From contig CAKUOX010000014.1 in the NCBI GenBank assembly GCA_934670175.1, positions 1-47,248 on the forward strand: 47,248 nucleotides of DNA, in the 5' to 3' direction. Of this stretch, positions 1-7,823 are shown one piece after another; the first letter of the stretch is position 1, and every line of letters begins with the position of its first letter. The position numbers and the translations under genes were made by a program. The notes beneath the pieces were generated by a model, which did no database searches, had not been told where the DNA came from, and was given only the letters and a program-made list of their open reading frames with translations. The DNA comes from an uncultured Clostridia bacterium (lineage in GTDB: Bacteria; Bacillota; Clostridia; Christensenellales; Aristaeellaceae).

Positions 1-62
1 CCGGCATCGACTGGCTGGGCAATGTGAAGCAGTATGAGGCCGACGTCCTCTCCAAGCGCTGA
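1..62 (+). CDS. rhaA: L-rhamnose isomerase, C-terminal end (partial)
   Basis: Only the last 19 codons are inside the window, read in the third frame and ending at TGA 60-62. The visible tail (GIDWLGNVKQYEADVLSKR) follows the pattern of the RhaA C-terminus as I remember it from E. coli: G-x-[ED]-W-L-x-x-V-x-x-YE-x-x-[IV]-LS-[RK]-R. RhaA isomerises L-rhamnose to L-rhamnulose in the cytoplasm. The call rests on one short motif, so an unrelated protein with a similar tail is possible. The following ~210 bases hold no convincing gene. Confidence 0.6.
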   Translation, partial: GIDWLGNVKQYEADVLSKR

Positions 63-275
63 GTGGGAAAGGCGGATGCACACATGAGCATAGATTGATT
101 GGCAATTTCACATGAAAGATGTTGCGTTTACAACGTACAGGTTTCATGGCAACATGCCAACAGATGCTTGCTCAAGTTTTTGGGACGCTCTAAAAAGGCA
201 TCTTGATGGATCCTCATTTCAATTATGCAGATGGGGGACAGGTATCGTTCCATCGCAGATACGTTACCTTTGGAC

Positions 276-322
276 TTGACAAGTAAACGGTCGTTTGCTA
301 TAATCATAGCAAACGACCGTTT
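276..322 (+). promoter_or_regulatory. Promoter of the TetR gene with a double operator
   Basis: TTGACA (276-281), 17 bp, TATAAT (299-304) is a consensus sigma-A promoter. It is overlaid by a perfect 16-bp inverted repeat: left arm AAACGGTCGTTTGCTA at 285-300 and right arm at 307-322, with the spacer TAATCA. Each arm holds its own smaller palindrome AAACG-NN-CGTTT (285-296 and 311-322), whose centres are 26 bp apart. This suits two TetR dimers that would cover the -10 and spacer and so autorepress the operon. The binding is inferred. Confidence 0.85.
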
Positions 323-348
323 ATTAGTATTTATAGGGGGCTTTGCAT

Positions 349-963
349 TTGAACGGAAACAGTACCCGCGAGCGCATTCTGCAAATCGCGCTGCACCTGT
401 TTGCGCAAAGCGGCTATGAAGCCGTATCTGTGAGCGATATTGCCGCGCAGCTCGGCATTACGAAGGGCGCACTCTATCGGCACTATGCCAGCAAGCGCGA
501 CATTTTCAACAGCATCGTATCTCGCATGGCGCAGATGGACGCTGAGCAGGCGCGGGCATGCGCACTGCCTGATGGTCTGGCAGCAGAAATGCCAAACGCT
601 TATCGGCAGGCGAGCCTGGCGCAGCTGTTCGCCTTTTGCCGCGTGCAATTCAAGTATTGGACGCAGGCACCATTTCCCGCTGACTTCCGGCGCATGCTGA
701 CACTGGAGCAATACCGCAGTGCGGAAATGAACCGGCTCTATCAGCAGTACCTCGGCGCTGGGCCGCTGGACTATACGGCGGAGTTGCTGCGCGCACAGGG
801 CTTTGCCGATGTGCGGCAGCGTGCGCTGTCGCTGTATGCGCCGATGTTTTTCGCCTATACGCTCTACGATGCCGAAAATGGCGCCGAAGCGGCCAACGCG
901 CTGATGGAAGCGCACTTTAGCCGTCTTGAAGCGGCGTGGACGACTGACGAAAGGAAGTGCTGA
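349..963 (+). CDS. TetR/AcrR-family transcriptional regulator
   Basis: A 204-residue protein with the N-terminal TetR helix-turn-helix at about residues 5-50: TRERILQIALHLFAQSGY, then VSDIAAQLGITKGALYRHY. The C-terminal two thirds is the variable ligand-binding and dimer domain. The start chosen is TTG 349, because the GGGGG ribosome site at 336-340 lies 8 bases before it; a TTG at 343 is in frame but too close. The promoter immediately upstream is embedded in a long inverted repeat, so autorepression is likely. It is followed with almost no gap by an RsgA-type GTPase and a methyltransferase, its probable targets. The inducer is unknown. Confidence 0.9.
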   Translation: MNGNSTRERILQIALHLFAQSGYEAVSVSDIAAQLGITKGALYRHYASKRDIFNSIVSRMAQMDAEQARACALPDGLAAEMPNAYRQASLAQLFAFCRVQFKYWTQAPFPADFRRMLTLEQYRSAEMNRLYQQYLGAGPLDYTAELLRAQGFADVRQRALSLYAPMFFAYTLYDAENGAEAANALMEAHFSRLEAAWTTDERKC

Positions 964-971
964 GCATAGAT

Positions 972-2003
972 ATGCAGGCATGGGGATTTACAGCGCGCTT
1001 CGCGGCGCTGGCAAACGAATATCCCGAGCTCGTACCCGCACGAGTTATTTCACAGGAAAGGGGCAGCTGGCGGGTGATCCATGCCGGCGGTGAGCAAAGT
1101 GCCCAGCTTTCCGGACGATTTCGCTTCGACGCGGTCGCCGAGGAATATCCAACTGTCGGCGATTTCGTGATGCTGGAAGCCGACGATGCCGGCAGTCCAG
1201 CGCTGATCCGCGCGTTGCTGCCGCGCAAGAGCGTCTTTCTGCGCCGCGCCGCGGGCGATGCGCTGCGGGCGCAGGCCGTCGCTGCAAACGTCGATATTGC
1301 GTTCATATGTATGTCGCTGAACCAGAATTTCAACCTGCGGCGGCTGGAGCGCTACCTCGCGGCGGCGTGGGAAAGCGGCGCGACGCCCGCCGTGCTGCTG
1401 ACCAAGGCGGATCTCTGTGCCGATACTTCCCAGAAGCGCGCGGAAGCTGCCGAGGTCGCCGCAGGCGTGGACGTAATGTGCGTCTCCGCGCTCGAAGCGG
1501 ACGGCTGCGACGCCGTACGGGCGTATCTAGCGCCGGGAAGAACCATTGCATTGATCGGTTCGTCGGGCGTGGGTAAATCCACGCTGACCAATTGCCTGCT
1601 GGGCGAAGCGCAGCTCGCAACCGGTGGAATTCGCGGCGATGGGCGCGGGCGGCATACCACCACGCGGCGGGAGCTGATGCTGCTGCCGGGCGGCGGCTGC
1701 ATTATCGATACGCCCGGCATGCGCGAATTGGGCATGTGGGACGCAGCGGATGGGCTGGAGCGCGCGTTTGCAGATATTGACGCACTGGCGCAGGGCTGCC
1801 GTTTTCGCAATTGCAGCCACAACACCGAACCCGGCTGTGCGGTGCGCGCCGCCGTGGCAGCGGGACAGCTTTCAGCGGCGCGGCTGCAATCCTGGCGCAA
1901 GCTCCAGGCGGAAAACGCCCACGATCAAGCAGGCTATCAGGCCGCGCGTACGCAGAAATTCAAGGCTATTGCCAAAATTAACCGAAGCAATCCCAAGAAA
2001 TAG
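972..2003 (+). CDS. rsgA: Ribosome small subunit-dependent GTPase A
   Basis: A circularly permuted GTPase of about 343 residues that acts in late 30S subunit maturation. From the ATG start, an OB-like N-terminal domain is followed by the G4 motif TKAD (about 144-147), the P-loop GSSGVGKST (about 196-204), the G3 motif DTPG (about 246-249), and a zinc site C-x4-C-x-H-x5-C (C276, C281, H283, C289). The G4-G1-G3 order is diagnostic of the YjeQ/YloQ family. The start is uncertain: GTG 957 overlaps the TetR stop but has no room for a ribosome site, while ATG 972 sits 14 bases after AGGAAG. The usual Bacillota context for rsgA is the prpC-prkC-rpe operon; sitting behind a TetR gene suggests an accessory paralogue. 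Confidence 0.92.
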   Translation: MQAWGFTARFAALANEYPELVPARVISQERGSWRVIHAGGEQSAQLSGRFRFDAVAEEYPTVGDFVMLEADDAGSPALIRALLPRKSVFLRRAAGDALRAQAVAANVDIAFICMSLNQNFNLRRLERYLAAAWESGATPAVLLTKADLCADTSQKRAEAAEVAAGVDVMCVSALEADGCDAVRAYLAPGRTIALIGSSGVGKSTLTNCLLGEAQLATGGIRGDGRGRHTTTRRELMLLPGGGCIIDTPGMRELGMWDAADGLERAFADIDALAQGCRFRNCSHNTEPGCAVRAAVAAGQLSAARLQSWRKLQAENAHDQAGYQAARTQKFKAIAKINRSNPKK

Positions 2004-2022
2004 AATTAAGAGGTGAAATACA

Positions 2023-2742
2023 ATGAAATATATCCGCAGTGAGCGCTATGATACGCCCGAATTACAGGCGAAGATCATGGGGCCGAATCCGGTAAAGCTG
2101 GAAGAGGAGCTGCTGCAAAACCATCAGATCCCGCAGGGTGCCGTCGTTTGCGACCTCGGCAGCGGCCAGGGGCTGACCTCCGTTTTCCTCGCGCGGGAAT
2201 ACGGCTTTACCGTATATGCCGCCGACCTGTGGAGTGAGCCCGCGGAAAACCAGGCGTTTTTTGATTCGCTCGGCATTCCTGCCGGACAGATCATTCCCGT
2301 AAAGGCGGATGCGACTGCACTGCCATTCGCGCGGGATTTCTTCGACGCTGTGGTCAGCACTGATTCCTACAACTACTTTGGTCGCGATCCCGCTTATCTG
2401 GATGATAAGTTGCTACCCTTCGTGAAACCCGGCGGACTGATCTATATTGCGATTCCCGGCATGAAGCGCGACTGCCACGATGCGCTGCCGGAGGTGTTGC
2501 TGCGCTCGTGGACGCCGGAGCAGCTCGAGTACATGCACGATGTCGCCTACTGGCGACGCATGGTTGAACAGTGCCGCGGCGCGGAGATCATTTCCGTTGC
2601 GGAAATGGAAAGCAATGAGGAGGTCTGGGCAGACTGGCTGAAGCAGGAAAACGAGTACGCCATCGGCGATCGCAAGGCCATGGAGGCCGGCGGCGGAAAG
2701 TATCTGAACTTCATCGCCATCGTGCTGCGCAAAAGGACTTGA
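2023..2742 (+). CDS. Class I SAM-dependent methyltransferase
   Basis: A 239-residue Rossmann-fold methyltransferase. Motif I is VVCDLGSGQGLTSVFLA (about residues 41-57), followed by the acidic end of strand 2 (VYAADLW) and a motif resembling DAVVSTDSYNYF. The C-terminus ends FIAIVLRK, like the final strand of small-molecule methyltransferases. It lies 20 bases after the rsgA stop, with AAGAGGTG as ribosome site, so it is probably the third gene of the TetR-controlled operon. The substrate cannot be read from the sequence. Given the RsgA neighbour, a ribosome- or antibiotic-linked role is possible, but this is only context. Confidence 0.85.
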   Translation: MKYIRSERYDTPELQAKIMGPNPVKLEEELLQNHQIPQGAVVCDLGSGQGLTSVFLAREYGFTVYAADLWSEPAENQAFFDSLGIPAGQIIPVKADATALPFARDFFDAVVSTDSYNYFGRDPAYLDDKLLPFVKPGGLIYIAIPGMKRDCHDALPEVLLRSWTPEQLEYMHDVAYWRRMVEQCRGAEIISVAEMESNEEVWADWLKQENEYAIGDRKAMEAGGGKYLNFIAIVLRKRT

Positions 2743-2751
2743 TGTAGAGCA

Positions 2752-2877
2752 CTGACAAACTCCACGACCGCAGAAATTTCGCGAACAATTTCTACCTATC
2801 AAAGAAGCCGGATTGCAATTTCGCAATCTGGCTTCTTTGGAGTACAGGAATCCGCAAAGCCGGAGCTTTGCGGATTG
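2752..2877 (+). repeat. Truncated copy of the structured intergenic repeat plus two hairpins
   Basis: Nine bases after the methyltransferase stop, positions 2752-2799 match the left end of the repeat found at 7824 and 28662 (CTGACAAAC, then CGCAGAAATTTC). The match then decays. Two hairpins follow. One has a 15-bp stem, 2802-2816 with 2823-2837, loop AATTTC and one G-U pair. The other has a perfect 12-bp stem, 2849-2860 with 2865-2876, loop CGGA. The first may also end transcription from the methyltransferase. Confidence 0.6.
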
Positions 2878-2934
2878 ATGGGATTCAAGGGAACATGCAG
2901 ACGATTCCTACCGGATGAAGGTATCCGCTCTTCA

Positions 2935-5163
2935 TCACAGCAGGATCGGCAGCGGCGCGTTCAGCAGCGCCCAGCTATGCGGCATATCCCGCAGCAGTCC
3001 GTCCAGCGCTGCCAGACAGTCCAGCCGCGCTTCGGCCAGCAGGCAGGGCAGCGCCAGCTGCGCGAATGCCCAGTCCAGCGCCTCTGCGTCGGAAACGACG
3101 TCCAGCGCGCCCATGGCTGTGCAGTAGCGCCACATTTTGTCCAGCGCCCGACGGGAAATATATCCGCCCAGCGCCGCCAGTTTTGTGCGCAGCGCCTGCA
3201 GCCGCCGCTGAACGGCGGGGGAGGGTTCCGCATCCGCTGCGGCGGTAAACGCACCCCGGAGCGCCGCCGGATCGGGTAGATCGAAGGGCTCGCCGGCATG
3301 CGCTGCCGGCTTCCATGGCGTGCCTGCATTGGCGGGCGACAGGCGCATGAGCACCGCGCCGCCCAGCGTGTCTGCGCTGAGCGGGAAGCCGGAACCGGCG
3401 TCCATCACCAGCGAGATCAGGAAGCAATTTAAGGAAGCGGGATCCAGCCCCAGCGCGATGTCCGCATCGGGCGCGCAGTTCGCGTTTCGTATAGCGATTA
3501 CGGTGGGCGTTTGCTCGCCCAGATCTGCCTGAACGCGCGCGCCGCCGTTGAATTCGCGGTACAGCCCCGCATCGAGTGCGCCCAAGGCGCGGGCAATGGC
3601 GCGTGCCGCGGCTTCCTTGTCGGCCGCAGCGCAGCCGGAAAGGATGATATGGCGATCCAGCGCCAGCAATACCAGCAGGTTGGCGGCGTTTGCCGCGTCG
3701 AGCTCCAGCCCCTCTGCGCAGGCGGCGCGGCGCATGCGCTCGATCCACGTCGCTGCGTCGGGCGCTTTATCGGAATAGACTGGCATGGCGGGCTGCGGCT
3801 TGGGCGGATGCGCGATCAGCTCCGCCGCGCGGCTCGTAACGGCAAATTCCCGAAGCCGCGCTTCAAAGCGGCCGTCGTTGAGCGCATCGAAGGCGTCGCG
3901 CGCCATCGCGGCGGCATTCTGCGCCTCTGCGGCAGCGCGCTCATATCGGGCGCATTCGGCCTTCGCGGCCTTCGTGCGCTCGATGCACGCGCGCAGCTCG
4001 CCAGCCTCCTCCGCGCGGATCTCCTGCTTGAAGGTCTCGCGCAGATTCTTTTTTTCGCGGCGCAGATGGTCGAGCTCGTCCAGCGTGCGCAGGCGCTCGG
4101 CCTCCAGATCCTCCAGTTCGCGGCGCAGCGCCTCGTCGCGCAGGTCGCGTCGGGTATGCTCCAGTGCGGCGCCCATTTCGTCGATTTCAGCGATGGAGCG
4201 CAGCAGCGATGCGCGCAGCTCCGGTATCTGCCAGGCGCTGCGCACGGCGGCAGCGGCGCGTTCCAGCGGATTTTCTATGGGATTGCCCGTGGCCTCCGCT
4301 GGCACGGGATGTCCCAGCTGATCCACGCGGGAATGCCGCCATTTATCATCGATGATCTCCTGCAGGCTGCGGCCGCGGCGCGGGTTCAGGCCGCACTGCG
4401 CTGCCAGCGTGCGCTGGCGCGGCGAAAGCCGCGCATCGGGCTCGGGTCTGGACGGCTGAGGCGGCTCGGGGCTGAGCCACGGCTTGGGCGCGGGCTCCGG
4501 AATTTCCGCCTTTTCAGGCGCGGTCGGCGCTTCGGTCATGGATGGCAGCGCCGCTGCGCGCGCCATCATTTCGTCCAGCGGCTTCGGGCGGCATACGGCG
4601 ATTCGCAGCTTCTGCGCGCCAAAGCCGTTCAGCTCAAAGCGCTGAATGTCTTCTTCAATAATATGCTTACCGCTCGGCACGGCGCGGTAGCCCGTACCGG
4701 CGGGATCCTGTTCAAAGCGCCAGATATCCGGCGATTGTCCGCAGAGCGCGCCGGGTGTGGCGGGCAGATCCCCCGTCCACGGCCCTTCGGAGATCTCGTC
4801 GGCAATTTCGTAGATCAGCCCCTGCGCGGGCTCGCGCACCACGTCGGAATATACGATATTGGCGTTGTGCTCGCTCTCGTCCATTCGATAATTCTTGTTG
4901 GGGCGAATCTTATCATTTTCACCGGCGTGCGCACGCAGGTCTACCACGCAATAGCGGCCCATGCGGCGCATGCGGTTTTTGAAGTGGCTGGATTCGTTTT
5001 TGTCTGGCACGATGCGGATGCAGCCGTCCTCGGGATAAGCGGCGGTCGAGTCTACGGCCTCAAAGCCGTTTTCCTGCGCCAGCAGCAGGGGCTTGAACCG
5101 AAAATAGGATTTGAATGGATTGTCCTCTTCAAGTATGCCGATACATAGTTTTCCGGGAAGCAT
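2935..5163 (-). CDS. Large protein with coiled coil and degenerate P-loop ATPase-like domain
   Basis: A 742-residue protein that I do not recognise by name. Residues 1-195 form a globular N-terminal domain with no clear family. Residues 210-250 are Pro/Glu-rich linker. About 300-430 is a charged heptad-rich coiled coil. About 465-600 resembles an AAA+ or McrB-like fold: hydrophobic strand HIILSG, then GCAAADKEAA (about 510-519) where a Walker A would be. The invariant Gly-Lys-Ser/Thr is replaced by Asp-Lys-Glu, and the Walker B position (TVIAIRNAN) lacks the acidic pair, so ATP hydrolysis is doubtful. It has its own consensus promoter and a GGAGGG ribosome site. A long opposite-strand ORF (3511-5148) lacks such signals. 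Confidence 0.8.
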   Translation of the reverse strand: MLPGKLCIGILEEDNPFKSYFRFKPLLLAQENGFEAVDSTAAYPEDGCIRIVPDKNESSHFKNRMRRMGRYCVVDLRAHAGENDKIRPNKNYRMDESEHNANIVYSDVVREPAQGLIYEIADEISEGPWTGDLPATPGALCGQSPDIWRFEQDPAGTGYRAVPSGKHIIEEDIQRFELNGFGAQKLRIAVCRPKPLDEMMARAAALPSMTEAPTAPEKAEIPEPAPKPWLSPEPPQPSRPEPDARLSPRQRTLAAQCGLNPRRGRSLQEIIDDKWRHSRVDQLGHPVPAEATGNPIENPLERAAAAVRSAWQIPELRASLLRSIAEIDEMGAALEHTRRDLRDEALRRELEDLEAERLRTLDELDHLRREKKNLRETFKQEIRAEEAGELRACIERTKAAKAECARYERAAAEAQNAAAMARDAFDALNDGRFEARLREFAVTSRAAELIAHPPKPQPAMPVYSDKAPDAATWIERMRRAACAEGLELDAANAANLLVLLALDRHIILSGCAAADKEAAARAIARALGALDAGLYREFNGGARVQADLGEQTPTVIAIRNANCAPDADIALGLDPASLNCFLISLVMDAGSGFPLSADTLGGAVLMRLSPANAGTPWKPAAHAGEPFDLPDPAALRGAFTAAADAEPSPAVQRRLQALRTKLAALGGYISRRALDKMWRYCTAMGALDVVSDAEALDWAFAQLALPCLLAEARLDCLAALDGLLRDMPHSWALLNAPLPILL

Positions 5164-5299
5164 TATTCGCCCTCCACATATTTAATAGAACCGGCGCTCT
5201 CCACTTTTTAACATAAACAGGACAATTTGCGAGGGAGAACCGGTATATATATACAAACCAAGCGCGAATGCTACGCGATTGGAACTATTATTTTACTAT

Positions 5300-5328
5300 A
5301 TTTTAGCATTCGAATTGCATTGTGTCAA
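5300..5328 (-). promoter_or_regulatory. Sigma-A promoter for the 742-residue protein gene
   Basis: On the minus strand TTGACA (5328-5323), 17 bp, TAAAAT (5305-5300). It lies about 135 bases before the ATG, giving a long leader. A 9-bp inverted repeat, CGAATGCTA at 5265-5273 with TAGCATTCG at 5304-5312, spans the likely transcription start and could be an operator or leader stem. Confidence 0.75.
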
Positions 5329-5375
5329 GCGTTTTGACAAATATGATTATGAGTTTGAAAAACGTGACCATGCGC

Positions 5376-5404
5376 TTGCGGCAAAGCGTCATATCGGCTA
5401 TAAT
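5376..5404 (+). promoter_or_regulatory. Sigma-A promoter for the oxidoreductase operon
   Basis: TTGCGG (5376-5381), 17 bp, TATAAT (5399-5404). It sits about 50 bases before the ATG at 5455, with a GAGGAGG ribosome site between. It fires divergently from the promoter at 5300-5328. Confidence 0.7.
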
Positions 5405-5454
5405 AAGGGTGTATACGGGCTAATTTTTGCAATTCGAGGAGGCGAACGGGCGCA

Positions 5455-6582
5455 ATGAAAAGAATTCATGTCGGCGTGATCGGCTGGGGCTTCATGGGCA
5501 GGACCCATACGCATGCGCTGCGGAGCATACCGCTGTTTTATCCGAACGCGGATTTTGAGGTCGAACTGACGTGCATCTGCTCCAGGCGCATTGAAAAGGC
5601 GCGGGAGGCCATGGCGCAGGCGGGCTTCAAGGCCTGCACGGATGATTATAGAAAATTGCTGGCGATGCCGGAGATCGACGTGGTTTCCATCTGTACACCC
5701 AATGCCATGCACGAGGAAATGGCGATCGCCGCGCTGAAGGCGGGCAAGCATGTGTATCTGGACAAGCCCGCCGCCGTGACCGGCGAGAGCGCCAGCCGCA
5801 TTGCCCAAGCCGCGCAGGCCGCGCCGGTCAAGACGCGCATGGTGTTCAACAACCGTTATTTTCCGGCTACGATGCGCGCCAGACAGCTGATCGACGAGGG
5901 GCGCATCGGCCGCGTGATGCAGTTTCAGGCGCGCTACCTGCACGCGGGTTCCGTGGATCCGAACAAGCCCATCGGCTGGAAGCAGCAGATGCAGGGCGGC
6001 GTGCTGCTGGACATGGGCAGCCATGTGCTGGATCTGGTTACCTGGCTGCTGGGCTATCCGGAAAGGGTGATGTGCCGCACGCGCACGCTCTACGCCGAGC
6101 GCCCGATGCCCGACGGCGGCACGGAAACGCAGCTTTCGGACGATCATGCGCTGATGATGCTGCAGATGCCGGACGGCGCGCTGGGCATGGTGGAGGCCAG
6201 CAAGATCGCGACCGGCACCAACGATGATCTGTTTCTTGAAATATGCGGCGATCGCGGCGCGCTCAGGTGGAGCCTGATGCAGCCCAACTATCTGGAGTAT
6301 TACGATGCGGGCGCACAGGACAAGCCCTTCGGCGGCCTGCGCGGATTTACGCATATCGAATGCGCCTCGCGCTTCAATGCGCCGGGCGGGAGCTTTTTGC
6401 CGCCCAAGAGCAGCATTGGCTGGGATCGCGGTCACACGCATTGCTATTTTGATTTTCTGGACGCCATCGCGCACGATCGGGATACTTCGTCCGGCAGCAT
6501 CGCGGAGGGCGCGCGCCTGCAGCGCCTGATGGACGATCTGCTCGCCTCCAACGCCGCAGGCACATGGGTGGAGGTGCGCTGA
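5455..6582 (+). CDS. Gfo/Idh/MocA family oxidoreductase
   Basis: A 375-residue NAD(P)-dependent dehydrogenase. The N-terminal Rossmann domain begins VGVIGWGFMGRTH (GxGxxG type, residues 6-18). The family's EKP motif appears as DKP (about 103-105; GKHVYLDKPAA). The C-terminal alpha/beta domain carries GGVLLDMGSHVLDL, the conserved D-x-G-x-H-x-x-D catalytic region. Such enzymes oxidise or reduce a sugar or cyclitol ring hydroxyl in the cytoplasm. It is first in a short operon with a ComEC-like hydrolase, with the stop and next start overlapping (TGATG). The substrate is unknown, and the partners give no strong hint. Confidence 0.9.
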   Translation: MKRIHVGVIGWGFMGRTHTHALRSIPLFYPNADFEVELTCICSRRIEKAREAMAQAGFKACTDDYRKLLAMPEIDVVSICTPNAMHEEMAIAALKAGKHVYLDKPAAVTGESASRIAQAAQAAPVKTRMVFNNRYFPATMRARQLIDEGRIGRVMQFQARYLHAGSVDPNKPIGWKQQMQGGVLLDMGSHVLDLVTWLLGYPERVMCRTRTLYAERPMPDGGTETQLSDDHALMMLQMPDGALGMVEASKIATGTNDDLFLEICGDRGALRWSLMQPNYLEYYDAGAQDKPFGGLRGFTHIECASRFNAPGGSFLPPKSSIGWDRGHTHCYFDFLDAIAHDRDTSSGSIAEGARLQRLMDDLLASNAAGTWVEVR

Positions 6583-7406
6583 TGAAGCGGCTGGCACTGC
6601 TGCTGGCGTTGGCGCTGCTGCTGGCGCCGTGCTGCGCGCAGGCTGAGACGCGGCTGCTGGCGCTGAACGTGGGCAAGGGCGATGCGCTGATCGTGCAGGC
6701 GGGCGGCGCGACGCTGTTGATCGACACCGGCAGGGCCAGCGCGAGCGAAAGACTGCTGGATGCGCTTGAGCAGTTGGACATCGAATATCTGGATGCGGTC
6801 TTTATCACGCATACGGACAAGGATCATACCGGCGGGCTGAAGGCGCTGCGCAAGAGCGACGTGACCATCGGGGCGATCTATGCCTCGAAGTATTATCCGG
6901 AGAGCAGCTATAAAAAGCATCCGGCAGTGAAGACCGCCGAAAAGCTGGGGAAGGAAGTCACGTTCCTGGGCGCGGGCGATGAGCTGCACTTTGGCGACGC
7001 AGCGCTGCGCGTGCTGGCGCCGATTGACGAGATTCCCGACAATGAGGATGACAATTCGCTGGTGATGCTGCTGGACAGTCCGGACGGGCGGATGCTGCTC
7101 TGCGGCGATATGGAGCTCGCGGAGGAGCAAATGCTGCTGGATTCGGGCGCGGATGTGAAGTGCGATGTTTTGAAGGTGCCCAACCACGGCGACTCGGACG
7201 CCTGCGGTGCGGCGCTGATCGCAGCCTGCGGGACGCGCGCCGCGTTGATCTCCACGAGCTCCGAGGATAAGCCCGGCACGCCGGATCCCGGCGTTATGGC
7301 GAATCTGGAGCGCGCGGGCACGGCGGTGTGGGTGACGCAGGACTATGAAGCTGGCATACTGGCCGTGCTCGACGCGGGCGCGCTTCGCGTGGAAGGTTTG
7401 AACTGA
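6582..7406 (+). CDS. Secreted ComEC-like metallo-beta-lactamase fold hydrolase
   Basis: A 274-residue protein with a signal peptide (MKRLALLLALALLLAPCCAQA, probable cleavage after AQA). It then shows a metallo-beta-lactamase domain of the ComEC/Rec2 C-terminal type: NVGKGDALIV (about 29-38), LLIDTG (45-50), and the metal motif H-x-D-x-D-H (H77-H82 in THTDKDHTGG). Later comes LCGDMEL and the NHG motif in VPNHGDSD. It has no competence membrane domain, so it is a stand-alone extracytoplasmic hydrolase rather than ComEC. The start at ATG 6582 is favoured by GGAGGTG just upstream and by the signal peptide. Nuclease activity is a family-based guess. Confidence 0.85.
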   Translation: MKRLALLLALALLLAPCCAQAETRLLALNVGKGDALIVQAGGATLLIDTGRASASERLLDALEQLDIEYLDAVFITHTDKDHTGGLKALRKSDVTIGAIYASKYYPESSYKKHPAVKTAEKLGKEVTFLGAGDELHFGDAALRVLAPIDEIPDNEDDNSLVMLLDSPDGRMLLCGDMELAEEQMLLDSGADVKCDVLKVPNHGDSDACGAALIAACGTRAALISTSSEDKPGTPDPGVMANLERAGTAVWVTQDYEAGILAVLDAGALRVEGLN

Positions 7407-7428
7407 TACGAAAAGGGAGCGATATACA

Positions 7429-7770
7429 ATGGACGACAGGAATTTTTCGCAGGAGGATATGGCGCGCAACCGCACCTGGGCGGCGCTGGGCTATATCGTG
7501 TTCTTCATTCCACTGATCAAGTGCAGCGCTTCGCCGCTGGGGCGCTATTGTGCGAATCAGGGGCTGCTGCTGCTGATCGTGGGCGTGCTGGTGCGCATGC
7601 TCTTTGGCATATTCGGCGCGGTGCCGCTGGCAGGCTGGCTGTTTCTGCTGGTCGGACGGCTGGCGTGTCTGGCACTGCTGGTGATTGGCCTGCTGTGCAT
7701 GGTTCGCCTGCTGAACGATGATCGCGTGGTAGAGCTTCCGTACATCGGCCAGCTGCGGCTGATCAAGTGA
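7429..7770 (+). CDS. Small integral membrane protein (DUF4870-like)
   Basis: A 113-residue protein with three or four hydrophobic segments: about 19-31, a Gly/Leu-rich segment at 46-60, 63-80 and 82-94. Its short N-terminal and C-terminal tails are polar. The arrangement resembles the small DUF4870/Tic20-like membrane proteins, though the similarity is only by eye. It lies 22 bases after the ComEC-like gene with a GGGAGCG ribosome site, so it is probably the last gene of that operon. No catalytic motif is visible. Confidence 0.7.
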   Translation: MDDRNFSQEDMARNRTWAALGYIVFFIPLIKCSASPLGRYCANQGLLLLIVGVLVRMLFGIFGAVPLAGWLFLLVGRLACLALLVIGLLCMVRLLNDDRVVELPYIGQLRLIK

Positions 7771-7823
7771 AAAACGTCTCCGACTGCGGCTGCGGCGGCT
7801 TTGCTCCGCCGCGGCTCAGACCA

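Noticed and set aside
112..279. A 55-codon ORF (MKDVAFTTYRF...) in the gap before the TetR promoter.
   Set aside because: No ribosome site, no promoter, and its stop lies inside the -35 box of the TetR promoter.
3511..5148. A 545-codon plus-strand ORF opposite the 742-residue protein.
   Set aside because: Ala/Arg-rich shadow frame of GC-rich DNA; the minus-strand gene has promoter, ribosome site and domain structure.
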